DNA of 16,117 nt from an uncultured Bacteroidales bacterium (lineage in GTDB: Bacteria; Bacteroidota; Bacteroidia; Bacteroidales; Paludibacteraceae), in NCBI GenBank assembly GCA_900321775.1, contig ONXE01000066.1:1-16117 (forward strand), given 5' to 3'. The number at the start of each line of letters is the position of its first letter. Position 1 is the first letter of the stretch. The notes beneath the pieces were generated by a model. The model searched no databases, was not told the DNA's origin, and was given only the letters and a program-made list of their open reading frames with translations. This document shows, piece by piece, positions 6,580 through 13,872 of this stretch. The translations under genes and the position numbers were made by a program.

Positions 6580-6906
6580 TTAGTCGACGCCGTTTCCTGC
6601 CATAAATTCGGACATGAGGAAGGTACGAAGGGTGTGGTACTTCTCCTGGGCGTTGAAGCGAACCTCGGCGGCCGCACGCTTGGTGGCGTCGGTCATCTGA
6701 GTCTTCGCGTAGTTCGAAGCATCGCGGAACAGGTTACGCTGCGCCAGCATACCTGCGGTGACGGTAGTGCTGGGATAGCAGAGTTTGGAAATGTACGGCT
6801 TTTTTGTAAAGGCGTTGATGCCGAAATAGACGTTGGTATGGCCGCAAGGTTTGCCGTGGATTTCCTTGACAGGATACTCGAAAACAACTTTTTGGTACTT
6901 TGACAT
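6580..6906 (-). CDS. Hypothetical 108-aa protein upstream of the DUF3987-like gene
   Basis: The product is a small soluble protein with an N-terminal part likely rich in beta-strands (residues 5-45, two Cys and a His at about 20-23 in PCGH) and a helical C-terminal half rich in Ala, Lys and Arg (residues about 50-100). No family is recognised; it is not an HU-type protein despite its size. It precedes the ATPase gene on the same strand and may be co-transcribed with it. Two inverted repeats lie in its upstream region (about 6951-6966 and 6976-6991), which could be operators. Codons are GC-richer than the surrounding intergenic DNA, which supports a translated gene. Confidence 0.75.
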   Translation of the reverse strand: MSKYQKVVFEYPVKEIHGKPCGHTNVYFGINAFTKKPYISKLCYPSTTVTAGMLAQRNLFRDASNYAKTQMTDATKRAAAEVRFNAQEKYHTLRTFLMSEFMAGNGVD

Positions 6907-7217
6907 AGTTAACGATTTTTTAAGTAAAACAATATTATCTAAGGAATAGAGTTCGATTGTTCGAACCCGGATCTAAGTAGGAGCTCTTACTTTTATACAA
7001 TAATATGATTTTTCTTTGAAAAAAAACAGTGGTAAGTGAAGATTTTTGAATTTTAGGAAAGAAATGCAGCTGATTTTGCAGAATTACATAATAGTTGCAA
7101 GAAATATAAAAAACTGAAAATCAGCACGTAGTGAGTTGAGCTAATTATGTATGTATCACGTTTTTATCGAGAATTTACGGAGGCCGTAGCGAGGCCGTCT
7201 CATGATGGAAAAATATG

Positions 7218-7310
7218 GGTACAAGGGGTACAGAGGAGACATGGATAGTTGATAGTGGAGAGTTGGTGAAATTATTGATGTACTCTTGTACCAAGATGTA
7301 CCCGTGGGAC
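7218..7310. repeat. GTAC-containing short repeats, right copy
   Basis: GTAC occurs repeatedly in both apparent orientations. TGTACTCTTGTACC at 7279-7292 is identical to 3468-3481. Together the two sets bracket 3.8 kb holding the three module genes. Confidence 0.65.
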
Positions 7311-7673
7311 AAATACCGGGATGGCTGTAGTAGGGACGGTCTTCGCATAGTGTAGCAGATCGTCTGAGGCATAGCCGAAGAAAGAACGGTCTTGCGACTC
7401 TCTTGGGACGGTCTTGGGACGATTGTCATTTTGACACCCCTAAACCATTGATTATCAATCTCACCTTCCCCGATTTTTGACAATGGCTTAGCAGATCGTC
7501 TGTGATGAAGCCACTCGCTTTCGGCTTTCTGCCTTCGGCCTTTCTGCTAAATCCTGTTGATTACCAGCAATCTACGGAATTTAGGACGAAAGTCGAAAGC
7601 CGAATTTCTTCTTTTTTGTCAATCACCCGTGCCCCTATGACCTACCCTCACCGCCTGCTCCTCGCCTGCATCC

Positions 7674-7722
7674 CCGATAGGGAGCTGATAGGGACCTGAT
7701 AGGGTGCTGATAGGGTGCTGCA
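7674..7722. repeat. 11-nt tandem repeat (CTGATAGGGTG)n
   Basis: GATAGGGAG, CTGATAGGGAC, CTGATAGGGTG and CTGATAGGGTG follow head to tail, ending in CTGCAG. Four copies with small changes in the last two bases. Role unknown. Confidence 0.8.
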
Positions 7723-7756
7723 GCGACCTCTCGGCAGCCCAAACTATTCCAAAAAG

Positions 7757-7789
7757 AACCCCGCATTACCCGTGCGAGGTTTTTTTTTG
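7757..7789 (+). terminator. Rho-independent terminator upstream of mutA
   Basis: AACC and CGCA (7757-7765) pair with TGCG and GGTT (7773-7781) with one C/A mismatch, followed by a run of nine T. It would insulate the mutA promoter from transcription entering on the plus strand. The sequence before it carries no evident gene. Confidence 0.7.
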
Positions 7790-7819
7790 TAAAAAAGTAA
7801 GTACTTTTTTTGCAAAAGA

Positions 7820-7851
7820 CTTGCACATGTCAAAAAAAAGCAGTAACTTTG
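7820..7851 (+). promoter_or_regulatory. Promoter of the mutA-mutB operon
   Basis: CTTG at 7820-7823 and TAACTTTG at 7844-7851, 20 bp apart, match the Bacteroidetes primary sigma factor consensus (TTTG and TAnnTTTG). Transcription would begin near 7858, giving a leader of about 85 nt. Confidence 0.85.
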
Positions 7852-7861
7852 CAGCGAAATT

Positions 7862-7897
7862 CGTGTGCGCGTGGGTAAACATATGTTCGCGTGCGCG
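7862..7897 (+). promoter_or_regulatory. Hairpin in the mutA 5' leader
   Basis: CGTGTGCGCG (7862-7871) can pair in RNA with CGCGTGCGCG (7888-7897) over 10 bp with three G-U pairs. The 16-nt loop contains the palindrome AACATATGTT. It starts almost at the predicted transcript 5' end, so it could stabilise the mRNA or be a protein-binding site. No cobalamin riboswitch box is seen although the enzyme needs B12. Confidence 0.5.
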
Positions 7898-7942
7898 CGA
7901 TAAGTCGTGATAACCAAACAATAATAACATAAATTCACAACA

Positions 7943-9850
7943 ATGGCAGAAAACAAACTTAACATCGCCGAAGATTTTGCCCCAATATCCACTCAAGAGT
8001 GGAAGGACAAGATTATCGCCGACCTGAAGGGTGCCGACTACGAGAAGAAACTCGTTTGGCGCACACCGGAAGGTTTCAACGTACAGCCTTTCTACCGCCA
8101 GGAAGATCTGGAGGGCCTGCAGACGACAGCTTCTGCTCCCGGCCAGTATCCTTTTGTGCGTGGTATCAAGGAAGACAACGATTGGTACGTTCGTCAGAAC
8201 ATCGTTGTAGAGGACCCCAAAGAGGCCAACGCCAAGGCGCTGGATATCCTGAACAAAGGCGTTAACTCGCTTGGCTTCAAGATTCCGGGAAAAGAACTCA
8301 GCGCAGACTACATCAAGACGTTGCTGGACGGTATCTACTGCGAAGTAATCGAACTGAACTTCACCACCTGCATCGGCAAGACGCTGGAGTTGGCCCAGTT
8401 GCTGGCTGATTACTTCAAGTCGAAGAACCTGGACCTGAAGTCGCTGCATGGCTCTATCAACTGCGACCCGATTCAGAAGATGCTGACCCGCGGTCACGCT
8501 TTTGATGCAGAGGCTGTGAAAGAGCGTCTGATGCTGGCTATCGAGGCCAAGAAACTGCTTCCGGGTTACCGCACCATCGGTGTGAACTCGCTGAACCTGT
8601 GCAACGCAGGTGCTTACTGCGCGCAGGAGTTGGCCTACGCGCTGGCTTGGGGCGCTGAGTACATGACATTGCTGACCGAAGCCGGTGTGGACAGCGCTAC
8701 CGCTGCCAAGGCTATCAAGTTCAACATGGGCATTCAGGGCAACTACTTCATGGAGATTGCCAAGTTCCGCGCCGCTCGTATGCTGTGGGCTAAGATTGTC
8801 CGCGAGTACGAGCCTATCTGCAATTGTGGTGAGAGCTGCAAATGCGAGAAAGTGGACGGCAAGTACTGCCCGTGCGCGATGAAGATGCACGTTTGCGCTA
8901 CGACCAGCACGTTTAACATGACCATCTTCGACGCCTATGTGAACCTGCTGCGCAGCCAGACCGAGGCTATGTCCGCAGCCATCGCAGGCGTGGACTCGAT
9001 GGTGGTGACGCCGTTTGACGTGACCTACAAGCAGCCGGACGATTTCTCTGAGCGCATCGCACGCAACCAGCAGTTGTTGCTGGCCGAGGAGAGCCATTTC
9101 GACAAAGTGATTGACCCCGCTGCCGGTTCGTATTATCTGGAGAACCTGACGGCTATGATTGCCGACGAGGCATGGAAACGCTTCCTGGCTATTCAGGACA
9201 ACGGCGGTTTCCTGGCACAGGTATTGGCCGGCAAGGTTCAGGCTGACATGCAGGACAACCTGACCAAACGTTTGGGCGATGTGGCCAAGCGTAAGGAGAC
9301 ACTGTTGGGCACCAACCAGTTCCCCAACTTCAACGAACAGGCTTTGGACAAGATTCAGGAGACGGGTCATTGCTGCCACTGCTGCGGTCAGGATGCTGCC
9401 GAGTTGCCTATCCTCCCGTGCGTTCGCGAGGCCGAGCAGTTCGAAGCACTACGTCTGCGCACCGAGCAAAGCGGCAAGCAGCCTAAGGTCTTTATGCTGA
9501 CCATCGGCAACCTGGCTATGCGTCTGGCACGTTCGCAGTTCAGCTGCAACTTCTTCGCTTGCGCAGGTTACAAGGTAATCGACAACAACGGCTTCAAGAC
9601 CGTGGAAGAGGGTGTGGATGCAGGTTTGAAGGCCGGCGCAGACATCATCGTGCTGTGCTCCTCGGATGACGAGTATGCCGAGTTTGCTCCCGCTGCCTAC
9701 AAGTACCTGGCAGACCGCGCAATCTTCGTGGTGGCCGGTGCTCCCGCCTGCATGGAAGACCTGCAGAAGGCCGGTATCGAGAACTACATCCACGTACGCG
9801 TCAACGTGCTGGATGAACTTACCAAATATTCGAACAAACTCCTTAAATAA
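7943..9850 (+). CDS. mutA: Methylmalonyl-CoA mutase small (beta) subunit
   Basis: The product has 635 residues, the family's usual length. It pairs with MutB to interconvert succinyl-CoA and (R)-methylmalonyl-CoA, a cytosolic step of succinate-to-propionate fermentation. The N-terminal TIM-barrel half covers about 30-460 (VVTPFDVTY, DDFSERIARN, DPAAGSYYLENL). The C-terminal flavodoxin-like half (about 500-635) lacks the DxHxxG cobalamin motif: at that place it reads LTIGNLAMR (about 519-527), as expected for the non-catalytic subunit. Two cysteine clusters stand out: Cys293, 295, 299, 301, 309, 311, 318, and Cys477, 478, 480, 481 with His479 at the linker. The ATG at 7943 follows an A-rich leader; mutB starts 8 nt after the stop. 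GC-rich, strongly biased codons suggest high expression. Confidence 0.97.
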   Translation: MAENKLNIAEDFAPISTQEWKDKIIADLKGADYEKKLVWRTPEGFNVQPFYRQEDLEGLQTTASAPGQYPFVRGIKEDNDWYVRQNIVVEDPKEANAKALDILNKGVNSLGFKIPGKELSADYIKTLLDGIYCEVIELNFTTCIGKTLELAQLLADYFKSKNLDLKSLHGSINCDPIQKMLTRGHAFDAEAVKERLMLAIEAKKLLPGYRTIGVNSLNLCNAGAYCAQELAYALAWGAEYMTLLTEAGVDSATAAKAIKFNMGIQGNYFMEIAKFRAARMLWAKIVREYEPICNCGESCKCEKVDGKYCPCAMKMHVCATTSTFNMTIFDAYVNLLRSQTEAMSAAIAGVDSMVVTPFDVTYKQPDDFSERIARNQQLLLAEESHFDKVIDPAAGSYYLENLTAMIADEAWKRFLAIQDNGGFLAQVLAGKVQADMQDNLTKRLGDVAKRKETLLGTNQFPNFNEQALDKIQETGHCCHCCGQDAAELPILPCVREAEQFEALRLRTEQSGKQPKVFMLTIGNLAMRLARSQFSCNFFACAGYKVIDNNGFKTVEEGVDAGLKAGADIIVLCSSDDEYAEFAPAAYKYLADRAIFVVAGAPACMEDLQKAGIENYIHVRVNVLDELTKYSNKLLK

Positions 9851-9858
9851 GAAGCATT

Positions 9859-12009
9859 ATGAAACCAGATTTTAAGAAAATAGATATCAAATCCGTTCCC
9901 GCTTCTTCTTTCAAAGGAGCGAACAATGCTGATTGGCTGACGCCGGAGCGTATTCCGGTTAAGCACGTATATACCGCAGACGACCTGAAGGGCATGCAGC
10001 ATCTGGGCTATGCCTCGGGTATTCCGCCTTTCCTTCGTGGCCCGTACAGCGCCATGTATCCGCTGCGTCCCTGGACCATTCGTCAGTACGCAGGCTTCTC
10101 GACCGCTGCCGAGTCCAACGCCTTCTACCGCCGTAACCTGGCATCGGGTCAGAAGGGTCTGTCCGTAGCTTTCGACTTGCCGACGCACCGTGGCTACAAC
10201 GCTGACAACCAGCGCGTAGTGGGTGATGTGGGTAAGGCCGGTGTAAGTATCTGCTCGGTAGAGGATATGAAAGTGCTGTTCGACGGTATTCCATTGAACA
10301 AGATGTCCGTGTCCATGACCATGAACGGCGCCGTGCTGCCTATCCTGGCGTTCTATATCAACGCAGGTCTGGAGCAGGGTGCGCAACTCGAGGAAATGGC
10401 CGGTACGATCCAGAACGATATTCTCAAGGAGTTCATGGTACGTAACACGTACATCTATCCTCCCAAGTTCTCGATGAAGATCATCGCCGACATCTTTGAG
10501 TTCACCTCGCAGAAGATGCCTAAGTTCAACTCTATCTCCATCTCCGGCTACCACATGCAGGAGGCAGGCGCCACCGCCGACATCGAGTTGGCCTACACCC
10601 TGGCTGACGGTCTGGAGTACATCCGCACGGGTGTGAACGCCGGCATGGATGTGGATGCTTTTGCTCCGCGACTCAGCTTCTTCTGGGCCATCGGCACGAA
10701 CCATTTCATGGAGATTGCCAAGATGCGTGCCGGTCGTCTGTTGTGGGCGAAGATCGTGAAGAGTTTTGGCGCGAAGAACCCCAAGTCGCTGGCACTGCGT
10801 ACGCACAGCCAGACCTCGGGTTGGTCGCTCACCGAGCAGGATCCGTTCAACAACGTAGGCCGTACCTGTATCGAGGCCATGGGTGCCGCACTGGGTCATA
10901 CGCAGTCGCTGCACACCAACGCTCTGGACGAGGCTATCGCCCTGCCGACCGATTTCTCCGCACGTATCGCACGTAACACGCAGATTTATATCCAAGAGGA
11001 AACCAAGATATGCAAGGAGATTGACCCGTGGGCAGGTTCGTATTACATCGAGACTCTGACCAACGAACTGGCCGAGAAAGCCTGGGCACATATCCAGGAG
11101 GTAGAGAAGTTGGGCGGTATGGCTGCGGCTATCGAGACCGGCATCCCCAAGATGCGTATCGAGGAAGCGGCTGCCCGCACGCAGGCTCGTATCGACTCGG
11201 GAGTACAGAAGATCATCGGTGTGAACGAGTACCGTTTGCCGCATGAGGATCCTATCGACATTCTCGAGATTGACAACACGGCAGTACGCGAGGAGCAAGT
11301 GGCTCGTCTCAAGGACCTCCGCGCTCACCGCGACGAGGCTGCAGTACAGGCTGCACTCAAGGAAATCACCGAAGTGTGCCAGGAATGGGCAGACGGCAAG
11401 AAATGTCATGCCAACCTGCTGGAACTGGCCGTCAAGGCTGCCGGTTTGCGCGCTTCGCTGGGAGAGATCTCCGACGCATGCGAGGCTGTGGCAGGACGTT
11501 ATAAAGCAACCATCAGAACTATTTCAGGCGTGTATAAAGCAGGAACCAAAGATGACGCTGACTTCCAGGAAGCCAAGCGCTTGACGGACCTCTTCGAGAA
11601 ACGGGAAGGTCGTCGCCCACGTATTATGATTGCCAAAATGGGTCAGGACGGCCACGACCGCGGCGCCAAAGTGTGCGCTACCGGCTATGCCGACTGCGGT
11701 TATGACGTGGATATGGGCCCGCTCTTCCAGACTCCTGAAGAGGCTGCCAAAGAGGCTGTGGAAAACGACGTAAACGTGCTGGGCGTAAGTTCGCTTGCTG
11801 CCGGCCACAAGACCCTCATTCCGCAGGTTATCGCCGAACTGAAGAAACTCGGCCGCGAGGACATCATGATCATTGCCGGAGGTGTTATCCCCGCGCAAGA
11901 TTACGACTTCCTCTACAAAGCCGGTGTGGCTGCTATCTTCGGCCCCGGTACGCCGGTTGCCTATAGCGCCAAGGTGATGATGCAACTGCTCATGCCGGAC
12001 GTGAAGTAA
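9859..12009 (+). CDS. mutB: Methylmalonyl-CoA mutase large (alpha) subunit, B12-dependent
   Basis: The product has 716 residues, the expected size. It is the catalytic subunit: the adenosylcobalamin radical rearranges succinyl-CoA and (R)-methylmalonyl-CoA. Tyr77 in RQYAGF and His232 in SGYHMQEAGA line up, at a constant offset of 12, with the active-site Tyr89 and His244 of the Propionibacterium enzyme. The C-terminal cobalamin domain has DGHDRG at 597-602 with His599 as the cobalt ligand, then GVSSLAAGH and AGGVIPAQD. The N-terminal TIM barrel binds CoA (TAAESNAFYRRNLASGQKG, FDLPTHRGYN). It is translated 8 nt after mutA and shares its promoter; the strong hairpin at 12053 ends the transcript. 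No epimerase or decarboxylase gene is in the window. Confidence 0.98.
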   Translation: MKPDFKKIDIKSVPASSFKGANNADWLTPERIPVKHVYTADDLKGMQHLGYASGIPPFLRGPYSAMYPLRPWTIRQYAGFSTAAESNAFYRRNLASGQKGLSVAFDLPTHRGYNADNQRVVGDVGKAGVSICSVEDMKVLFDGIPLNKMSVSMTMNGAVLPILAFYINAGLEQGAQLEEMAGTIQNDILKEFMVRNTYIYPPKFSMKIIADIFEFTSQKMPKFNSISISGYHMQEAGATADIELAYTLADGLEYIRTGVNAGMDVDAFAPRLSFFWAIGTNHFMEIAKMRAGRLLWAKIVKSFGAKNPKSLALRTHSQTSGWSLTEQDPFNNVGRTCIEAMGAALGHTQSLHTNALDEAIALPTDFSARIARNTQIYIQEETKICKEIDPWAGSYYIETLTNELAEKAWAHIQEVEKLGGMAAAIETGIPKMRIEEAAARTQARIDSGVQKIIGVNEYRLPHEDPIDILEIDNTAVREEQVARLKDLRAHRDEAAVQAALKEITEVCQEWADGKKCHANLLELAVKAAGLRASLGEISDACEAVAGRYKATIRTISGVYKAGTKDDADFQEAKRLTDLFEKREGRRPRIMIAKMGQDGHDRGAKVCATGYADCGYDVDMGPLFQTPEEAAKEAVENDVNVLGVSSLAAGHKTLIPQVIAELKKLGREDIMIIAGGVIPAQDYDFLYKAGVAAIFGPGTPVAYSAKVMMQLLMPDVK

Positions 12010-12049
12010 TGGTTAAAGGTTAATGGTTAAGGGTTAATGATTAACCATT
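12008..12049. repeat. GGTTAA repeats after mutB
   Basis: AATGGTTAA and GGTTAA-type heptamers recur four times, and the last part is inverted (TTAACCATT, 12041-12049), so a 9-bp stem can form just ahead of the terminator. Confidence 0.7.
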
Positions 12050-12052
12050 GTG

Positions 12053-12098
12053 AAAAACAAAACTTGCCTCTCTGATTGGAGGGGCAAGTTTTGTTTTT
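12053..12098. terminator. Strong bidirectional terminator between mutB and the AraC-type gene
   Basis: Bases 12053-12072 and 12079-12098 form a stem of 20 bp with one wobble and a six-base loop (core AAAACTTGCC / GGCAAGTTTT). A-run on one side and T-run on the other make it work for both converging transcripts. Confidence 0.92.
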
Positions 12099-12133
12099 GT
12101 CCGTATGGCCGGGTGTCGCCGGCGACTCGCCGA

Positions 12134-13300
12134 TTAATCGTCCTCGAAGGCTTCTTCTTCATGGGCCTCTTTGAGAAGCTCATCATTGGTGGCTGAATAG
12201 CCATCAGAGTGACACCACTCGTAGGGAGTCTGCCCCGTGACACGTTTGAACAGATGGATATAGGCGTTGACATTGGAGTAGCCGCAGAGCGACGCTATCT
12301 TCTCCAACGAATATTTGTTTTCTTGCAGCAGACCTTTTGAGTATTCTACGCGCGCGTTGTTGATGTATTCTGGGAAGCTGCAGTTATATACAGCCTGCAT
12401 CATGCGCAGGAAATAGGAATGGCTGATGTCGAGACGCTGTGCCATGGTGTCGGATTGCAGTCCTTTCTCCAGATAGACGCGGTCGTCCTCCAGCATATGT
12501 CGCATCTCATGTACCACATCGCCCGTCTCCAGCATGAAATCACCCAGAGATAGTTTCTTGCGCTGGTGGATAACGATAGGATTCAGGTCAAAACCCATGA
12601 AAACCAGCAGACAGCCAACGGCGATGAAGGCGGCGAAAATGATGTAATAGATCCAGCGCATCTCCACTCTCTGCCATACCGTTATCGGGAACAATAAGGA
12701 GACAGCCAAAAGCCAACCGTTGGTGTAGTCCCAATAGTAGGCCGCCGTGGCTTTCCAGGAATAGTGCGCGCCGTGGCTGGTGACCATCTTGTACAAACGT
12801 CTCATCTGAGACATCGACACAATCTCCTGCAGAATCACTACGACAGCAGCCCAATAGAGGTGGTAAACGAACCGTCCTTCATAGAAAATCGATACACCCA
12901 ACACCTCTTGCGGCTCAACGTACTGCGTTACAGCGTAACCCGGAATAAGTTCCCACGCCATTTCAGGCAGCAATAGCAGTAGAGTCAGTGTAAACAGCAT
13001 GATGGTGGTGCGGTTGAACACAGCCTCGCCACCTTCCGGTGCAAGAAACATATACAGGACAGGCAATATCAGTACACTGATACCGGCCTGCGCACGCACC
13101 AACGACTCGGAATAAGTCTCCACATAGAAAATCTGCGACACCAGCACGGCATCGGCTATCATTAACAACATCAGTACGATGAACATACTGGCCGCGTAGT
13201 ACTCCTCGTCGTGAATCTTACGCGACAAAGCCATACCTGCGCATATGTACGCAGGAAAGTTGATCATCATAATCAATATCAGGTGGCTTACGTCGAACAT
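12134..13300 (-). CDS. Seven-TM membrane protein with C-terminal AraC-type DNA-binding domain
   Basis: The product has 388 residues. Seven hydrophobic segments lie at about 5-24, 37-59, 70-87, 98-117, 145-163, 193-210 and 215-238. A cytoplasmic linker follows, then an AraC/XylS helix-turn-helix pair: first helix-turn-helix about 284-304 (MAQRLDISHSYFLRMM), second about 331-352 (SLEKIASLCGYSNVNAYIHL), with FKRVTGQTPYEW as the usual family ending. The architecture is a membrane-anchored one-component regulator, and the membrane part probably senses something at the inner membrane. The tail after 363 is acidic (EEEAFEDD). It starts 12 nt after the stop of the lipoprotein gene, so the two are co-transcribed and may work together. 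The target genes are unknown; the neighbouring envelope genes are the obvious guess. Confidence 0.88.
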   Translation of the reverse strand: MFDVSHLILIMMINFPAYICAGMALSRKIHDEEYYAASMFIVLMLLMIADAVLVSQIFYVETYSESLVRAQAGISVLILPVLYMFLAPEGGEAVFNRTTIMLFTLTLLLLLPEMAWELIPGYAVTQYVEPQEVLGVSIFYEGRFVYHLYWAAVVVILQEIVSMSQMRRLYKMVTSHGAHYSWKATAAYYWDYTNGWLLAVSLLFPITVWQRVEMRWIYYIIFAAFIAVGCLLVFMGFDLNPIVIHQRKKLSLGDFMLETGDVVHEMRHMLEDDRVYLEKGLQSDTMAQRLDISHSYFLRMMQAVYNCSFPEYINNARVEYSKGLLQENKYSLEKIASLCGYSNVNAYIHLFKRVTGQTPYEWCHSDGYSATNDELLKEAHEEEAFEDD

Positions 13301-13312
13301 GGCTCTCTTTGC

Positions 13313-13846
13313 TTATAGTCCCAACAAATTGTCCGCATTGGCGGGAATGATATAATAACTGCTCACTCGCACTTTACGTCCGTTCTCCAGGTCGTCCGGT
13401 TGACCGCGATTGAACCAACGTTCCTCGTAGTCCGATAGATCCAGCGTGCCACGGACGATGTTCACATCGAACAGCATCTCTGCCACACCCGAAGGTTTGA
13501 TGTTGCCGAAGACGCGGATATAATGTGTCGCCAAGTTGGTGTTCTTGTCTGTGTCGAAGTCGAAAATCATGACTATCGAGTCGCCCGGGATGACCACATC
13601 CGGCAACTCCGACATAAGGCGAATGGCGCTGCATGCGGGTTGGACTTCGTCAATGACCAACGGCTCGGGGCCTTCGTTATGCAAGGACCAGTACATCCGC
13701 AGGATGTCGCCCTGCAGGATAGGCACGTAGTGACGGCCGTTGTCCACGATACGAACTTTGGTAGGACCCACCAGCTTACGGCAACCCGTGCCAAGCAGTA
13801 TCAGCGAGCAAAGGGTTAAAAGTACTATGTATAGTTTTTGTTTCAT
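13313..13846 (-). CDS. DUF1573-like lipoprotein
   Basis: The product has 177 residues. Residues 1-21 form a lipoprotein signal peptide with lipobox LGTGC and Cys22. The mature part has an Ig-like beta-sandwich pattern: WSLHNEGPEPLVIDEVQPACSA (about 53-74) matches the conserved centre of DUF1573 proteins, in which a Cys follows the strand; VIPGDSIVMIFDFDT and HYIRVFGNI follow. Place: periplasmic face of the outer or inner membrane. The strong AAGGAG at 13855-13860, 8 nt before the ATG, fixes the start. It is followed by the AraC-type gene 12 nt later and preceded by the hairpin array. Specific role unknown; it may hand a signal to the regulator or assist the barrel protein. Confidence 0.8.
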   Translation of the reverse strand: MKQKLYIVLLTLCSLILLGTGCRKLVGPTKVRIVDNGRHYVPILQGDILRMYWSLHNEGPEPLVIDEVQPACSAIRLMSELPDVVIPGDSIVMIFDFDTDKNTNLATHYIRVFGNIKPSGVAEMLFDVNIVRGTLDLSDYEERWFNRGQPDDLENGRKVRVSSYYIIPANADNLLGL

Positions 13847-13854
13847 TGTCTTAA

Positions 13855-13860
13855 CTCCTT
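13855..13860 (-). promoter_or_regulatory. Strong Shine-Dalgarno of the DUF1573-like gene
   Basis: AAGGAG on the minus strand, 8 nt upstream of the start at 13846. Perfect Shine-Dalgarno sites are uncommon in this phylum, and this one sits at the very edge of the hairpin array. Confidence 0.7.
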
Positions 13861-13872
13861 TCAGTCGTGTTG

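Larger units (their letters stand above)
6907..7942. other. Gene-free region between the module and mutA
   Basis: No gene is supported. From left to right: inverted repeats GTTCGA/TCGAAC (6951-6966) and AGTAG-GAGCTC-TTACT (6976-6991); GTAC-type repeats (7218-7310) including the 14-mer shared with 3468; ACGGTCTT three times (7336-7413); the 14-mer TAGCAGATCGTCTG twice (7353 and 7489); a site TGTCATTTTGACA (7424-7436) like the iterons at 3705; a long inverted repeat TTCGGCTTTC / GAAAGCCGAA (7518 and 7594); the 11-nt tandem repeat (7674-7722); a terminator (7757) and the mutA promoter with leader hairpin (7820-7899). Confidence 0.6.

Noticed and set aside
6951..6991. tRNA remnant (T-arm-like GGTTCGAAC on the minus strand)
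   Set aside because: The bases around the loop do not form the 5-bp T stem and no acceptor or anticodon arm can be built.
7502..7699. 65-codon plus-strand frame
   Set aside because: Overlaps the inverted repeat and the 11-nt tandem repeat; no ribosome site and no recognisable product.
7508..7942. Cobalamin riboswitch before the B12-dependent mutase genes
   Set aside because: No B12 box and no matching fold; the leader after the promoter at 7844 is only about 85 nt, too short.
7766..9379. Long open frame of 537 codons on the minus strand opposite mutA
   Set aside because: It is the shadow of the biased codon use of mutA; composition (His, Gln, Leu, Val-rich) resembles no protein family, and there is no promoter or ribosome site for it.
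9784..11409. Long open frame of 541 codons on the minus strand opposite mutB
   Set aside because: Same reason as for mutA: antisense of a GC-rich, strongly biased gene with clear sense-strand motifs.
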